DNA from: Lawsonibacter sp.
GTDB taxonomy: Bacteria; Bacillota; Clostridia; Oscillospirales; Oscillospiraceae
DNA length: 15,700 nt
Assembly: GCA_022793355.1 (NCBI GenBank)
Contig: JAAWCR010000029.1
Location: 1 to 15,700, forward strand
Direction: 5' to 3'
Shown here: positions 5,956 to 13,923 of the stretch, one piece after another
Layout: the number at the start of each line of letters is the position of its first letter
Numbering within the stretch: the first letter of the stretch is position 1
Notes under the pieces: model-generated
Seen by the model: the letters and a program-made list of their open reading frames with translations, nothing else
The model's database searches: none
What the model was told of the DNA's origin: nothing
Program-made: the position numbers and the translations under genes

Positions 5956-7125
5956 ATGAAACGAATGAAGCGATTCGGGGCTCTGACACTAGCCCTTATC
6001 TTGGTTCTCTCCGCCCTGACTGGCTGCGGGGAGAAGGGGGGGAACTCCGGCTCAGGCACGGGCGGCAGCTCCTCCCAGGCTGCGCCCATGGACCTGTCCA
6101 AGGTTACCGACCCCTATCTGGCCGCCTCCGGGCTGGCTGGGGATGAGGTGGTTTTGAAGCTGGGCGAGGGGGAAATTACCGCTGCCGACTACCTCTACTG
6201 GCTCAACCGGGTGATCAGCGACTATCTGTCCCAGTTCGGCGGACAGATGCCCACCCTCCCCTGGGACACCGAAATGACCGACGGCCTCACCTTCGGACAG
6301 TCCATGTCGGACCAGGCCCTAGATGTGGCCGCCTACTACTGCGCGGTCGCCCAGCTGGCCCAGCAGGAAGGGCTCAGCCCCGATCCCTCTGTGGCCTCCG
6401 ACACCGACCAGTATTACGCCGACCTGGTGATACAGGCGGGGGCTGATGAGAACCGGGTGATTTACACCCTCTGGAGCAATATGCTCACCAAGGATCAGCT
6501 CACCCGCCTCAATGAAAACGGTGACCTGTACAACCAGCTTTACGAGTTGTATTTCGGCCAGGACAGCGGCAATGCCCCCACCGACGCTGAGGTGATGGCC
6601 TATCTTGAGGAGTCCGGCCAGTACCGGGCAAAGCACATCCTTCTGCTCACCGTTGACATGGACACCCGGGAGCCCCTGGACGAGGAGACCATCGCCCAGA
6701 AAAAGGCCACAGCGGAGGGCCTGCTGGCCCAGCTCCGGGAGGCGGAGGACCCCATCGCCCTCTTCGACACCTTGATGAAGGAGCACAGCGAGGACTCCGG
6801 CCTGGCCGCCTATCCCGAGGGCTACACCACCTCCAAGGGAAAGATGGTGGCCCCCTTTGAGGAGGCAGCCCTGGCCCTCCAGACCGGCGAAATCAGCGAC
6901 CTGGTGGAGAGCGAATATGGTTATCACATCATCCTCCGCATGCCCATGAACCCCGACGACTTCCGGGCTGAGTGCACCTCCTCCCTGATGCGGGATCGAG
7001 TCAACCAGGAGATAGAGCGTCTGGGCATCGAAAAGACCGACGCCTTCGCCAAGGTGGACGTGGGTATCTTTTGGGACGGCATGCAGTCCCTCCAGTCCGC
7101 CATCCAGACGGCGCTGGCCGGCTGA
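5956..7125 (+). CDS. parvulin-type peptidylprolyl isomerase lipoprotein (PrsA-like)
   Basis: 389 residues. A basic N-terminus (MKRMKRFG) and a hydrophobic stretch end in the lipobox LTGC with C24, so it is a lipoprotein on the outer face of the membrane. A Gly/Ser-rich linker follows, then a helical chaperone-like region (about 55-220). A parvulin domain occupies about 223-329, starting YRAKHILLL, with HSEDSGLA, KGKMVAPFEEAALAL and EYGYHIIL in the expected order. Such proteins help exported proteins fold across X-Pro bonds. The start at 5956 has AAAGGAAG 6 bases upstream; an in-frame ATG 41 codons earlier is upstream of the promoter. The gene stands alone and ends at a strong terminator. Confidence 0.88.
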   Translation: MKRMKRFGALTLALILVLSALTGCGEKGGNSGSGTGGSSSQAAPMDLSKVTDPYLAASGLAGDEVVLKLGEGEITAADYLYWLNRVISDYLSQFGGQMPTLPWDTEMTDGLTFGQSMSDQALDVAAYYCAVAQLAQQEGLSPDPSVASDTDQYYADLVIQAGADENRVIYTLWSNMLTKDQLTRLNENGDLYNQLYELYFGQDSGNAPTDAEVMAYLEESGQYRAKHILLLTVDMDTREPLDEETIAQKKATAEGLLAQLREAEDPIALFDTLMKEHSEDSGLAAYPEGYTTSKGKMVAPFEEAALALQTGEISDLVESEYGYHIILRMPMNPDDFRAECTSSLMRDRVNQEIERLGIEKTDAFAKVDVGIFWDGMQSLQSAIQTALAG

Positions 7126-7135
7126 ACAGGAAAAG

Positions 7136-7163
7136 AGAAGCGCCACCATCCGGTGGCGCTTCT
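7136..7163. terminator. bidirectional terminator between converging genes
   Basis: A 12-bp stem, AGAAGCGCCACC (7136-7147) and GGTGGCGCTTCT (7152-7163), with loop ATCC. It is followed rightward by TAGTCGTTTTT and leftward by CTTTTCC. It ends the foldase gene and the XRE gene; the right arm touches the stop codon of the latter. Confidence 0.75.
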
Positions 7164-7411
7164 TAGTCGTTTTTGGGATAAAATAATTCTTCCAGCGAAA
7201 CGCCCAAAATATCGGCAAACGCAAGCAGTTCTTTGTCAAACACTCTCCTCTTCTGGCCTTCCAGCGCGGACAGCGCAGACTGTCCAATATCTATCCCCCG
7301 TACTTGCAGCTGGGCGAGCATTGTCCCTTGATTCATCCCTATCTGTTTCCGGAGCCGAACCACATTTTGGCCGATTAGATTCTCTGTGCCAAGAGTTTGC
7401 CGCTTTGGCAT
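7163..7411 (-). CDS. XRE-family transcriptional regulator (small)
   Basis: 82 residues, essentially one helix-turn-helix domain of the Cro/CI type at about 16-76 (VVRLRKQIGMNQGTMLAQLQ; then SALSALEGQKR and LLAFADILGVSLEELF). The N-terminal tail is short and basic. The ATG at 7411 has AGGGGGAG about 5 bases upstream. It is divergent from the 45-residue gene at 7513, and repeated GATTTTATC motifs lie between them, so it probably controls that gene and itself. The target range is unknown. Confidence 0.8.
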   Translation of the reverse strand: MPKRQTLGTENLIGQNVVRLRKQIGMNQGTMLAQLQVRGIDIGQSALSALEGQKRRVFDKELLAFADILGVSLEELFYPKND

Positions 7412-7426
7412 GGCCGCTCCCCCTCA

Positions 7427-7475
7427 GATTTTATCGGATTATCCTATAATATTTGCAAAGGGACTTGATTTTATC
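7427..7475. promoter_or_regulatory. paired GATTTTATC motifs, candidate XRE operator
   Basis: GATTTTATC occurs at 7427-7435 and again at 7467-7475, 40 bases apart (about four helical turns), with the near-palindrome GGATTATCC at 7436-7444 next to the first. The right copy overlaps the -35 of the rightward promoter and the left copy is next to the XRE ribosome binding site. Confidence 0.35.
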
Positions 7476-7492
7476 TGAAAACCAGCTAAAAT
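7465..7492 (+). promoter_or_regulatory. promoter for the 45-residue gene
   Basis: TTGATT (7465-7470) and TAAAAT (7487-7492) are 16 bases apart. The predicted start falls at or just before the ribosome binding site GGGAGG (7499-7504), so the leader is very short. Confidence 0.45.
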
Positions 7493-7512
7493 AGGAGTGG
7501 GAGGAATTGACT

Positions 7513-7650
7513 ATGGAAAATGAAACCTATAAAAAGCTCTATCTTCACGCCTTCAACCGCCTGACCGACCTCCAAAAAGAAATTGAACAGCTCCAGTCTG
7601 AACTGGAGGAGATGTACCTGGACCTGAGCGAACCACATCCGAACAGTTAA
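7513..7650 (+). CDS. small coiled-coil protein of unknown function
   Basis: 45 residues beginning MENETYKKLYLHAFNRL. Residues 14-40 form one charged, heptad-like helix rich in Leu, Glu and Gln (LTDLQKEIEQLQSELEEMYL), as in short coiled coils. GGGAGG lies 8 bases before the ATG and a strong terminator follows directly. It sits opposite a small XRE gene with shared repeat motifs, which suggests a regulated partner, possibly an antirepressor or adaptor, but I do not recognise the family. Confidence 0.65.
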   Translation: MENETYKKLYLHAFNRLTDLQKEIEQLQSELEEMYLDLSEPHPNS

Positions 7651-7653
7651 AGC

Positions 7654-7692
7654 GGCAGGGGCGCCCTAAACCGGGGCGCTCCTGCCTTTTTT
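7654..7692 (+). terminator. Rho-independent terminator
   Basis: A 13-bp stem with one G-T pair, GGCAGGGGCGCCC (7654-7666) and GGGCGCTCCTGCC (7674-7686), followed by six T. It ends the 45-residue gene. Its core is almost identical to the terminator at 8569. Confidence 0.85.
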
Positions 7693-7724
7693 CGGAAAAA
7701 ACATAAGATGTAAACTAAAGTTGG

Positions 7725-7753
7725 TTGTCAAACTGCCCTGGAGGGACTATGAT
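7725..7753 (+). promoter_or_regulatory. promoter for the membrane XRE gene
   Basis: TTGTCA (7725-7730) and TATGAT (7748-7753) are 17 bases apart, a near-consensus vegetative promoter. The leader to the ATG at 7790 is about 30 bases. Confidence 0.6.
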
Positions 7754-7789
7754 ATTCTTGTATTTAAATCCGACAAGGAGGATGTCCCT

Positions 7790-8563
7790 ATGGATATGAA
7801 AGATACGTTGCAATTTTACCGGAAACATCAGGGCCTGTCCCAGGTGGAGCTGGCGGAGGCCCTGGACGTCTCCCGGCAGACCATCTCCAAGTGGGAGACA
7901 GGGACCGCCCTCCCCTCGGCTGAAAACCTGCTGGCCCTGAGCAAGCTGTATGGCGTGACTGTGGACGCTCTGCTCAACGGCACAGCAATCGAGCGCACCC
8001 AGGAACCGCTGGAATTGGTCTCCCTTGTGCCGGAGCCTCCCGCCGCTCTGCCGCCGGAGCCCGGCCTCATCCCCCGGCAGAGGCTGATTGCGTGGATGCT
8101 GGCGGCAATCCTCCTGGCAGACCTGGTGCTGTTCTTTATGGGTATCTCCTGGTACGCAACCTCCTTTCACTCGGGCTTCCTTACCTTTATTGAGTTTCTG
8201 CGCATCTTTACAGCCTGCGCCATCGGCCTGTGCTTCGCCTGGTACGACCGCCGCTGGCCCGCGAAAACGCGGACTTCCCTTTTGATTGCCGCTGCCGCAC
8301 TGTTCCTGGGCCTGTTTCCGCTGCTGTTTCCCTCTCCCCTGCTCTGGCGGCTGTACGATTTGATCGCCTGGAGCGGTGTTAGAACCTTCGAGGCGGTCCT
8401 TCCCTCCAACCCCGTCCGTATGTTCATCGGACTGATCCTGTGTGACGAACTTGTCATTTTCTTCCATATGCTCTGCGTTGCCACCTTCTATTTGGGCCAT
8501 CTCTGGTTTTCCCGGAAAAAGAAGAACTGCATCCCTCAGCCCCAGGCGGCACAGCAGGCTTAA
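7790..8563 (+). CDS. XRE-family regulator with a C-terminal membrane domain
   Basis: 257 residues. An N-terminal Cro/CI helix-turn-helix (5-62) has the recognition segment LDVSRQTISKWETG (25-38), the version common in Firmicute regulators. A Pro/Glu-rich linker (about 70-95) leads to about four hydrophobic segments (about 99-120, 133-151, 163-183 and 210-238), ending in a basic tail SRKKK. This suggests a membrane-tethered DNA-binding protein that may sense an envelope state. The ATG at 7790 has AAGGAGG 8 bases upstream; an in-frame TTG 23 codons earlier overlaps the promoter. It is a single-gene unit, and no target operator is evident. Confidence 0.8.
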   Translation: MDMKDTLQFYRKHQGLSQVELAEALDVSRQTISKWETGTALPSAENLLALSKLYGVTVDALLNGTAIERTQEPLELVSLVPEPPAALPPEPGLIPRQRLIAWMLAAILLADLVLFFMGISWYATSFHSGFLTFIEFLRIFTACAIGLCFAWYDRRWPAKTRTSLLIAAAALFLGLFPLLFPSPLLWRLYDLIAWSGVRTFEAVLPSNPVRMFIGLILCDELVIFFHMLCVATFYLGHLWFSRKKKNCIPQPQAAQQA

Positions 8564-8568
8564 CACAG

Positions 8569-8603
8569 AGGAGCGCCCCAAACCGGGGCGCTCCTGTTAT
8601 TTT
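8569..8603 (+). terminator. Rho-independent terminator
   Basis: An 11-bp perfect stem, AGGAGCGCCCC (8569-8579) and GGGGCGCTCCT (8585-8595), with loop AAACC, followed by GTTATTTT. It ends the membrane XRE gene. Confidence 0.75.
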
Positions 8604-8624
8604 CCCGTCATAAAATACGGTTCG

Positions 8625-9620
8625 TTATCGCTCCTCCCGGAAGTAGTTCAATCCCAGCGCGGCGGGCTGTCCGGAGCCCTCCCGCTTGCGGACGGAGGAG
8701 GCAATCAGGACGATCGCGGTAATTAGGAAGGGCAGGGCCTTGTACAGCTGGGCCGGGATCGCGTTAAGCCAGCCCAACGCGCCGGGGAAGGCACCGGCCA
8801 GGGCCCCGGAATAGATTTGCAGCGTATTGAAAAAGCCGAACACCAGGGTGCCCAAAACCGCCAGCACCGGATTCCAGTTGGCGAAGATAACCAGGGCGAT
8901 GGCAATCCAGCCATAGCCGTTAATCCAGCAGTTAGAGCCCTCAAAGGACCCGCTCATGTTCAGCGCCATGTAGAACCCGCCCAGGCCCATAATGCCCGAA
9001 CCGGCTATGATGTGGACGTACTTATACAGCAGGATATTCACGCCTACCGAATCGGCGGCACCGGGATTCTCCCCCACCGCCCGCAGGCGCAGTCCGGTTT
9101 TGGTAAAGTTCAAATACCACCACACCAGCACCGCGATGGCAATCCCCAGGTAGACCAGCACATTTTGGGAGAAAACCACCTTGCCCAAAATGGGGATTTT
9201 GGACAGCAGGGGGAACTCCAGGGCGGCAAAACCGTCCACCAGGGCAGAAGCCCCGGTCATGGCGGGCCAGCGCTCCCCCATACCCTTGCCCACAAAGAAG
9301 TACAGCCCCAATCCGAAGGTGGTGATGGTTAATCCGGTGACGTTCTGGTTGGCCTGGAGGGAGACGGTCAAAACGGAGAAGATCAGGCCGCACAGCCCGG
9401 CGCCCAGGAAGGAGACCAGCAGTCCCACCGCCAGACTGTTGGTCATGCACCCGGCCAGGTAGCCAAATATGGCTCCCACCGCCATGGTGCCCTCCACGCC
9501 AAGGTCCAGGCTGCCGGCTTTCTCCACCACAATCTCTCCCACCGTCCCATAAAGCAGAGGGATGTTCACCAGAACGATATTGAACAGAAACAGGGTCAAT
9601 ACATTGATGGGGTCATTCAT
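8625..9620 (-). CDS. ABC transporter permease, purine nucleoside/BMP type (second permease)
   Basis: 331 residues, very hydrophobic, with roughly eight to ten membrane segments. It belongs to the branched-chain/sugar permease superfamily in the nucleoside branch (NupQ/YufQ type): GEIVVEKAGSLDLGVEGTMA near the N-terminus, then VGENPGAADSVGVN in the cytoplasmic coupling region and a basic C-terminus. It forms the translocation path with the other permease. The ATG overlaps the stop of the upstream permease (ATGA), with AAAGGAGG 7 bases before it. It is the last gene of the operon. Confidence 0.88.
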   Translation of the reverse strand: MNDPINVLTLFLFNIVLVNIPLLYGTVGEIVVEKAGSLDLGVEGTMAVGAIFGYLAGCMTNSLAVGLLVSFLGAGLCGLIFSVLTVSLQANQNVTGLTITTFGLGLYFFVGKGMGERWPAMTGASALVDGFAALEFPLLSKIPILGKVVFSQNVLVYLGIAIAVLVWWYLNFTKTGLRLRAVGENPGAADSVGVNILLYKYVHIIAGSGIMGLGGFYMALNMSGSFEGSNCWINGYGWIAIALVIFANWNPVLAVLGTLVFGFFNTLQIYSGALAGAFPGALGWLNAIPAQLYKALPFLITAIVLIASSVRKREGSGQPAALGLNYFREER

Positions 9621-10732
9621 TTGACCGCCTCCTTTCCACCCCTGCGAACCAGTTTAAAGCGGGTAAAGAAATCTACCGCCAGCACCGTAAAGAGGATCAC
9701 GCCCTGGAGCAGATTGGCGAAATTGGCGTCAATGGAGGGGTAGATGGTGCTGGCCGTCTGGCAGCCGTACTGTAACACGGTAATCAGCAGCGAGGCCAGC
9801 ACAATGCCCACCGTATTCAGCTTGGCCAGCCAGGCCACAACCACGCCGGTCCACCCCACGTCGTTGGTGGGCGAGGCGGACATCACTCCGGCGGAGGAGA
9901 CATGGAGGGCCCCCGCCATGCCAATCAGAGCGGCGGACAGGAAGATGGTGCGAATCACGATTTTTCCCACCTTCATTCCGGCGTAGCGTGCGGTATTGGG
10001 GCTGTCCCCCACCACGGCAATCTCATACCCCCGCTTGGTATAGTTGAGGTAGACAAAGAGGATGACACACAGGACCAGCGCCGCCACCAGGGACAGGTTC
10101 AGGTTAAAGGGCCCGATGGGGATGGTAACCATCTGTGCGCTTTCCGGGAACTTGGCGAAGCGGGGCCGGGCAGATGACCGGTCCAGGAAGAAATTCCACT
10201 CCCCCTTGGTCTCGGCGAAAAATTGCAGGAAGTACAGGGCCACATAGTTAAGCATCAGGGTGAGCAGTGTCTCGTTGGTGCCCCACTTCACTTTCAGCGC
10301 CGCCACGAATACCCCGTACAACCCGCCGCCCACGGCCCCGCACAGGGCCATGACAACCACCATCAGGGGCTTGGGCAGGCTCTCCCCCAGTTTCATAGCA
10401 GCCACAGCGGCCCAAAAGGCCCCCATGATGAACTGTCCCTCGCCGCCGATGTTCCAAAAGCGCATCTTAAAGGCCAGCGACAGGGCCAGGGAGACGATCA
10501 GCAGAGGGACAAACAGGCGGATAAAATTCTCCACTGCCCGCCAGGGGTAGCGGCTGCCGGGAATGCCCATGGTAATCAGCTGCCTGTAAAAGGTGACGGG
10601 CTCCACACCCTGGACCGACAGCAGCACTGCGCCCACCGCCAGGGCCAGGATCACCGCCGCCACATAGGCCATCAGCTGCTGGGCTGGGCTGGCCTGTTCC
10701 CGCTTGACGACATGGAAAAGGGGGCTTTTCAT
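9617..10732 (-). CDS. ABC transporter permease, purine nucleoside/BMP type (first permease)
   Basis: 371 residues. A cytoplasmic N-terminal tail is followed by multiple membrane segments. The nucleoside-permease motifs FKMRFWNIGGEGQFIMGA (88-105) and KWGTNETLLTLMLNY are well kept, and VVGDSPNTARYAGM lies in the coupling region, as in NupP/YufP. It works with the second permease and the ATPase. Its ATG overlaps the stop codon of the ATPase gene by 4 bases, with GAGGTGGAGG just upstream, so translation is probably coupled. Confidence 0.88.
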   Translation of the reverse strand: MKSPLFHVVKREQASPAQQLMAYVAAVILALAVGAVLLSVQGVEPVTFYRQLITMGIPGSRYPWRAVENFIRLFVPLLIVSLALSLAFKMRFWNIGGEGQFIMGAFWAAVAAMKLGESLPKPLMVVVMALCGAVGGGLYGVFVAALKVKWGTNETLLTLMLNYVALYFLQFFAETKGEWNFFLDRSSARPRFAKFPESAQMVTIPIGPFNLNLSLVAALVLCVILFVYLNYTKRGYEIAVVGDSPNTARYAGMKVGKIVIRTIFLSAALIGMAGALHVSSAGVMSASPTNDVGWTGVVVAWLAKLNTVGIVLASLLITVLQYGCQTASTIYPSIDANFANLLQGVILFTVLAVDFFTRFKLVRRGGKEAVK

Positions 10733-12315
10733 TCCTCCACCTCCTCGTTATTCTCAATGCGGCTGTCCTTGGCGATGCCGGCGGGCTTGTCCTCATACTT
10801 GCTGCTCAGGTCCAGAGCTCCGGTCATCATCAAGCCCAGTTCCTCCTTCGTGGTCTTGTGGGCATGGACCACCCCCATCACCTTTCCGTGGCACAGCACC
10901 ATAATCTTGTCGCACAAGTCGATCATCACATCCAGGTCCTCCCCCACAAAGAGGATACCCACGCCGTCCTTTTTCTGGCGGTTCAAGATGTCGTAAATGG
11001 CGTAGGAGGAGTTGATATCCAGCCCCCGGACGGGGTAAGCGGTGACAATCACGTTGGGGCCCGCCTTGATTTCCCGGCCCAGCAGCACCTTCTGCACGTT
11101 GCCGCCGGACAGCCGGCGCACCGGAGTCTCGGTGGAGGGGGTGACGATCTCCAGGTCTTGAATCACCTGTTCCGCCTCCGCCCGGCCTGTTTTCCGGTCC
11201 ACAAAGGGCCCACTGGACTGGCCGTATTTTTTCAGCAGCATGTTGTCGGTAATGGACATGGAGGGGGCCAGGCCCATGCCCAGCCGGTCCTCCGGAATGA
11301 AGGACATGGAAATGCCCTTGTCCAGAATGGCCCTGGGGCTGAGGCCCACAATATTGTCTCCCTTATGGATCATCATCCCGCTCTCAATGGGCCGCAGGCC
11401 GGCAATGGCTTCGCACAGCTCCTTCTGGCCGCAGCCGGCGATGCCGGCCACCCCCAGAATTTCGCCCCCCCGGATGTAGAAATTCACCTTGTCGATGGCC
11501 ACCGCGCCCTCATCATTTCGGATGGTCAGCTCCCGAATCTCCAGCAGGGGCCGGGTTTTCTCCACCAGGGGGCGGTCAATGTTCAGCTCCACTTTCCGGC
11601 CCACCATGTACTCGGTGAGCTTCTGCTCGTCGGTGGAGGGGGTGTCCACAGTGCAGACGTACTCCCCCTTGCGAAGGATTGCCACCCGGTCGGAGATCTC
11701 CAGCACCTCATTAAGCTTATGGGTGATGATGATAATGGCGTGGCCCTCCTCCTTCATCCGCCGCAGCACATCGAAGAGTTTGGCCGTCTCCTGAACGGTG
11801 AGCACGGCGGTGGGCTCGTCCAGAATGATGATTTTGGCCCCGTAGTAGAGCACCTTAATAATCTCCAGGGTCTGTTTCTCGGACACGGCCATATTATACA
11901 CCTTTTTTCGGGGGTCAATCTCAAAGCCAAACCGCTTGGCCATCTCCCCAATGACGCCGTACCGGTCCTTTTTCAGTACCGGACCGGACTTGTCGTCTCC
12001 TAGCCAGATGTTGTCAGCGGCGGAAAACACGTCTACCAGCTTGAAGTGTTGGTGGACCATGCCGATGCCCAGCCGCTTGGCGTCCTCCGGAGAGTTGATA
12101 GCCACCTCCCTGCCGTCCACCAAAATGGAACCACTGTCTGGCTTGTAGATGCCAGACAGCATATTCATCAGGGTGGTCTTGCCCGAACCGTTCTCCCCCA
12201 GCAGTGCCAGGATTTCTCCCGGCTTCACGTTCAGATTGATATTTTTGTTGGCGGCCACGCTGCCAAAGTTCTTGCAGATGCCCTGCATCTCAATGGCGTA
12301 TTGCTGCTCTCCCAT
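10729..12315 (-). CDS. ABC transporter ATP-binding protein with two ATPase domains
   Basis: 528 residues with two ABC domains in tandem, as in NupO/YufO and sugar importers. Domain 1 has Walker A GENGSGKT (40-47), Q-loop HQHFK, a weak signature (AVSEKQ, 143-148) and Walker B IIILDEP (162-168). Domain 2 has a degenerate Walker A (GIAGCGQKE, 291-299), a good signature LSGGN (402-406) and a Walker B lacking the acidic pair (VIVTAYP). So one composite ATP site is probably active and one is not, as is normal for this family. GGGAGGGG lies 5 bases before the ATG. The acidic C-terminal tail (IENNEEVEE) overlaps the next gene. Confidence 0.9.
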   Translation of the reverse strand: MGEQQYAIEMQGICKNFGSVAANKNINLNVKPGEILALLGENGSGKTTLMNMLSGIYKPDSGSILVDGREVAINSPEDAKRLGIGMVHQHFKLVDVFSAADNIWLGDDKSGPVLKKDRYGVIGEMAKRFGFEIDPRKKVYNMAVSEKQTLEIIKVLYYGAKIIILDEPTAVLTVQETAKLFDVLRRMKEEGHAIIIITHKLNEVLEISDRVAILRKGEYVCTVDTPSTDEQKLTEYMVGRKVELNIDRPLVEKTRPLLEIRELTIRNDEGAVAIDKVNFYIRGGEILGVAGIAGCGQKELCEAIAGLRPIESGMMIHKGDNIVGLSPRAILDKGISMSFIPEDRLGMGLAPSMSITDNMLLKKYGQSSGPFVDRKTGRAEAEQVIQDLEIVTPSTETPVRRLSGGNVQKVLLGREIKAGPNVIVTAYPVRGLDINSSYAIYDILNRQKKDGVGILFVGEDLDVMIDLCDKIMVLCHGKVMGVVHAHKTTKEELGLMMTGALDLSSKYEDKPAGIAKDSRIENNEEVEE

Positions 12316-12375
12316 TCGGTCCCCTCCCTTTTTTGAAGCGGCACGCCGAGGCCGCCGCGCCCTGCTGTCCTTCTA

Positions 12376-12438
12376 TAGGGGCGAATATCATCCGCCCGAA
12401 GCCGGCCATAACCGGCGGGCGCATGATAGCGCCCCTGC
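12376..12438. repeat. long imperfect palindrome with TAGGGGCG / CGCCCCTGC ends, copy 2
   Basis: The outer arms AGGGGCG (12377-12383) and CGCCCCT (12430-12436) enclose inner complementary arms: TATCATCCGCCCG pairs with CGGGCGCATGATA with one mismatch, around a CCGG/CCGG core. It lies in the 213-bp gap between the BMP lipoprotein and ATPase genes. It shares its ends with the shorter palindrome at 4621. It may affect RNA stability or be a small repetitive element. Confidence 0.6.
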
Positions 12439-12461
12439 GCACACACTTTTTTGTCCCCTGT

Positions 12462-12500
12462 AAAATCCGGGCCGGCCGGTAATAACTCCGGCCGGCCCGG
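12462..12500 (-). terminator. hairpin (partial terminator) after the BMP lipoprotein gene
   Basis: A perfect 13-bp GC-only stem (12467-12479 with 12488-12500) has the loop TAATAACT on the plus strand. On the minus strand it is followed by ATTTTA. Being inside the operon, it would lower expression of the ATPase and permeases relative to the binding protein, or protect the upstream RNA. Confidence 0.6.
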
Positions 12501-12528
12501 TTCGGGTCTGCGTAAATCGACGGAATAA

Positions 12529-13848
12529 TTATCCTTCAACAACGCCCGCCACGTTGTAGTTCATGGAGCCCTTGATCACGCCGTCATCCACAGAGGGGCC
12601 GCCAGCGGGGACAATTTCAAAGTCCCTGTCCACCAAGCTGCCGTCCTTCAGCTCGACGCCATCACACCGCAAGGGGGCGTCGGTCTTGACGATTTCCACG
12701 GATCCGTCCTCCCCGATGTTGTAGGACAGCCTCACTCCAGAGAACACGTCCCACTCGCCGGAAATCATCAGGTCCCGAACAGCGGTCATAACGGCCTGGG
12801 TGTTGGGGGCTGCGATGGCCTCGTTCAGGGGGGAGGCGTCCACGAAGCCCTCCTTCAGACCGGCGTAGTAGGCGTTGCCGCCCATGTTCTCCACAAATTT
12901 GGACGCATCGCCGTTGCAGTCCATGGCGGCCTGGATGGCGGTCTGATAGTACACGTTCCAGTGCCAGATGGCGGAGGTCAGGTGGGCGTTAGGGGCCTGC
13001 TCGGTCATGTCGGAGTTATAGCCGCAGCCAAAAGCGCCGTTCTCCTGGGCCACCAGCTGGGGCTGGGCGGAGTCACAGTGCTGGGAGATGACGCCGCAGC
13101 TGTAGGTGTCAATAAGGGCCTGGGCGGCTTGGCGCTCCTTGGCCTCGTCACCCCAGGCGTTGATCTTGTTCACATAGACCAACGCGTCAGGGTTGGCGGA
13201 CTGGGCGCCCAGGGCAAAGGCGTTGATGCCAGAACAGGTCTCCGCATACTCCCGGTTGTAGGCGGCCACATAGCCGATATTGTTGTTGCCCAGCTCCAGG
13301 GATTTCATGCCCGCAGCGATACCGGCCAGGTAGCGGGCCTGATAAATGCGGCCGAAGTAGTTGTTGAAGTTGGTGTCGTTGGCCATATAACCGGTGCCGT
13401 GGGAGAAAATCACGTCGGGATAATCTTCCGACTTGTCATTCATGGCGTTGATATAGCCGAAGGAGATGCCGAACACGATGTCGGCCCCCTGGTTGACCAC
13501 GGTGTCAATGGCGTTGGCCACGGCGGTGTCGTCATTATCAGGCACGTTGTCCACCACAATCAGGTCGGCGGGGTCCAGGCCCAGGGCCTTCATGGCGGTG
13601 GTGATGCCGCTGTGATGCTGGAAGGTGTAGCCGGCCACGTCGTTCTGGCTGGTGATATAGACGGCGCCCACCTTAAAATCGGAGCCATTGTTCTCCACAG
13701 GGGTGGACGCATCGCTGCCGGCAGAGCTGGCGGAGCCAGGGTTGCTGGCGGGCGGGTTGTCGGGAGAGGTGCTCCCGGAGTTATTGCCGCAGGCAGCCAG
13801 GGACAGGCTCATGGCCGCGGCCAGAGCCAACGCAAGAAATTTCTTCAT
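12529..13848 (-). CDS. BMP-family substrate-binding lipoprotein
   Basis: 439 residues. The signal peptide ends in lipobox LAAC with C20, followed by a Ser/Pro/Asn-rich linker (21-57). The BMP/PnrA fold starts at FKVGAVYITSQ and includes TVVNQGADIVFG, GYMANDTNFNNYFGRIYQA and a typical C-terminal half. These proteins capture purine nucleosides or related ligands outside the membrane for an ABC importer. AAAGGAGG lies 7 bases before the ATG. The gene directly follows xpt and precedes the ATPase, so a purine base or nucleoside is the likely ligand, though some members bind other compounds. Its own strong hairpin downstream suggests it is made in excess of the membrane parts. Confidence 0.88.
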   Translation of the reverse strand: MKKFLALALAAAMSLSLAACGNNSGSTSPDNPPASNPGSASSAGSDASTPVENNGSDFKVGAVYITSQNDVAGYTFQHHSGITTAMKALGLDPADLIVVDNVPDNDDTAVANAIDTVVNQGADIVFGISFGYINAMNDKSEDYPDVIFSHGTGYMANDTNFNNYFGRIYQARYLAGIAAGMKSLELGNNNIGYVAAYNREYAETCSGINAFALGAQSANPDALVYVNKINAWGDEAKERQAAQALIDTYSCGVISQHCDSAQPQLVAQENGAFGCGYNSDMTEQAPNAHLTSAIWHWNVYYQTAIQAAMDCNGDASKFVENMGGNAYYAGLKEGFVDASPLNEAIAAPNTQAVMTAVRDLMISGEWDVFSGVRLSYNIGEDGSVEIVKTDAPLRCDGVELKDGSLVDRDFEIVPAGGPSVDDGVIKGSMNYNVAGVVEG

Positions 13849-13895
13849 TCTGTTTCCTCCTTTGTAGTTCGGGTTCGTTTCATTCTTCCTTATAT

Positions 13896-13923
13896 ATTAA
13901 AACCGGATGGATCCGGTTTTAAT
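13896..13923 (-). terminator. hairpin at the end of xpt, possible attenuating terminator
   Basis: A perfect inverted repeat of 13 bases each side, ATTAAAACCGGAT (13896-13908) and ATCCGGTTTTAAT (13911-13923), overlaps the xpt stop codon. In the direction of transcription the GC stem is followed by TTTTAATATA. It lies between xpt and the transporter genes, so partial read-through may set their ratio. Confidence 0.55.

Noticed and set aside
6319..7287. 322-codon minus-strand open frame
   Set aside because: It lies opposite the foldase lipoprotein and runs across the terminator and part of the XRE gene; it has no motifs.
7715..8581. 288-codon minus-strand open frame
   Set aside because: It is the reverse of the membrane XRE gene, which has a promoter, ribosome binding site and terminator of its own.
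10858..12003. 381-codon plus-strand open frame
   Set aside because: It is antisense to the ABC ATPase, with a His/Gly/Gln-rich composition typical of a shadow frame.
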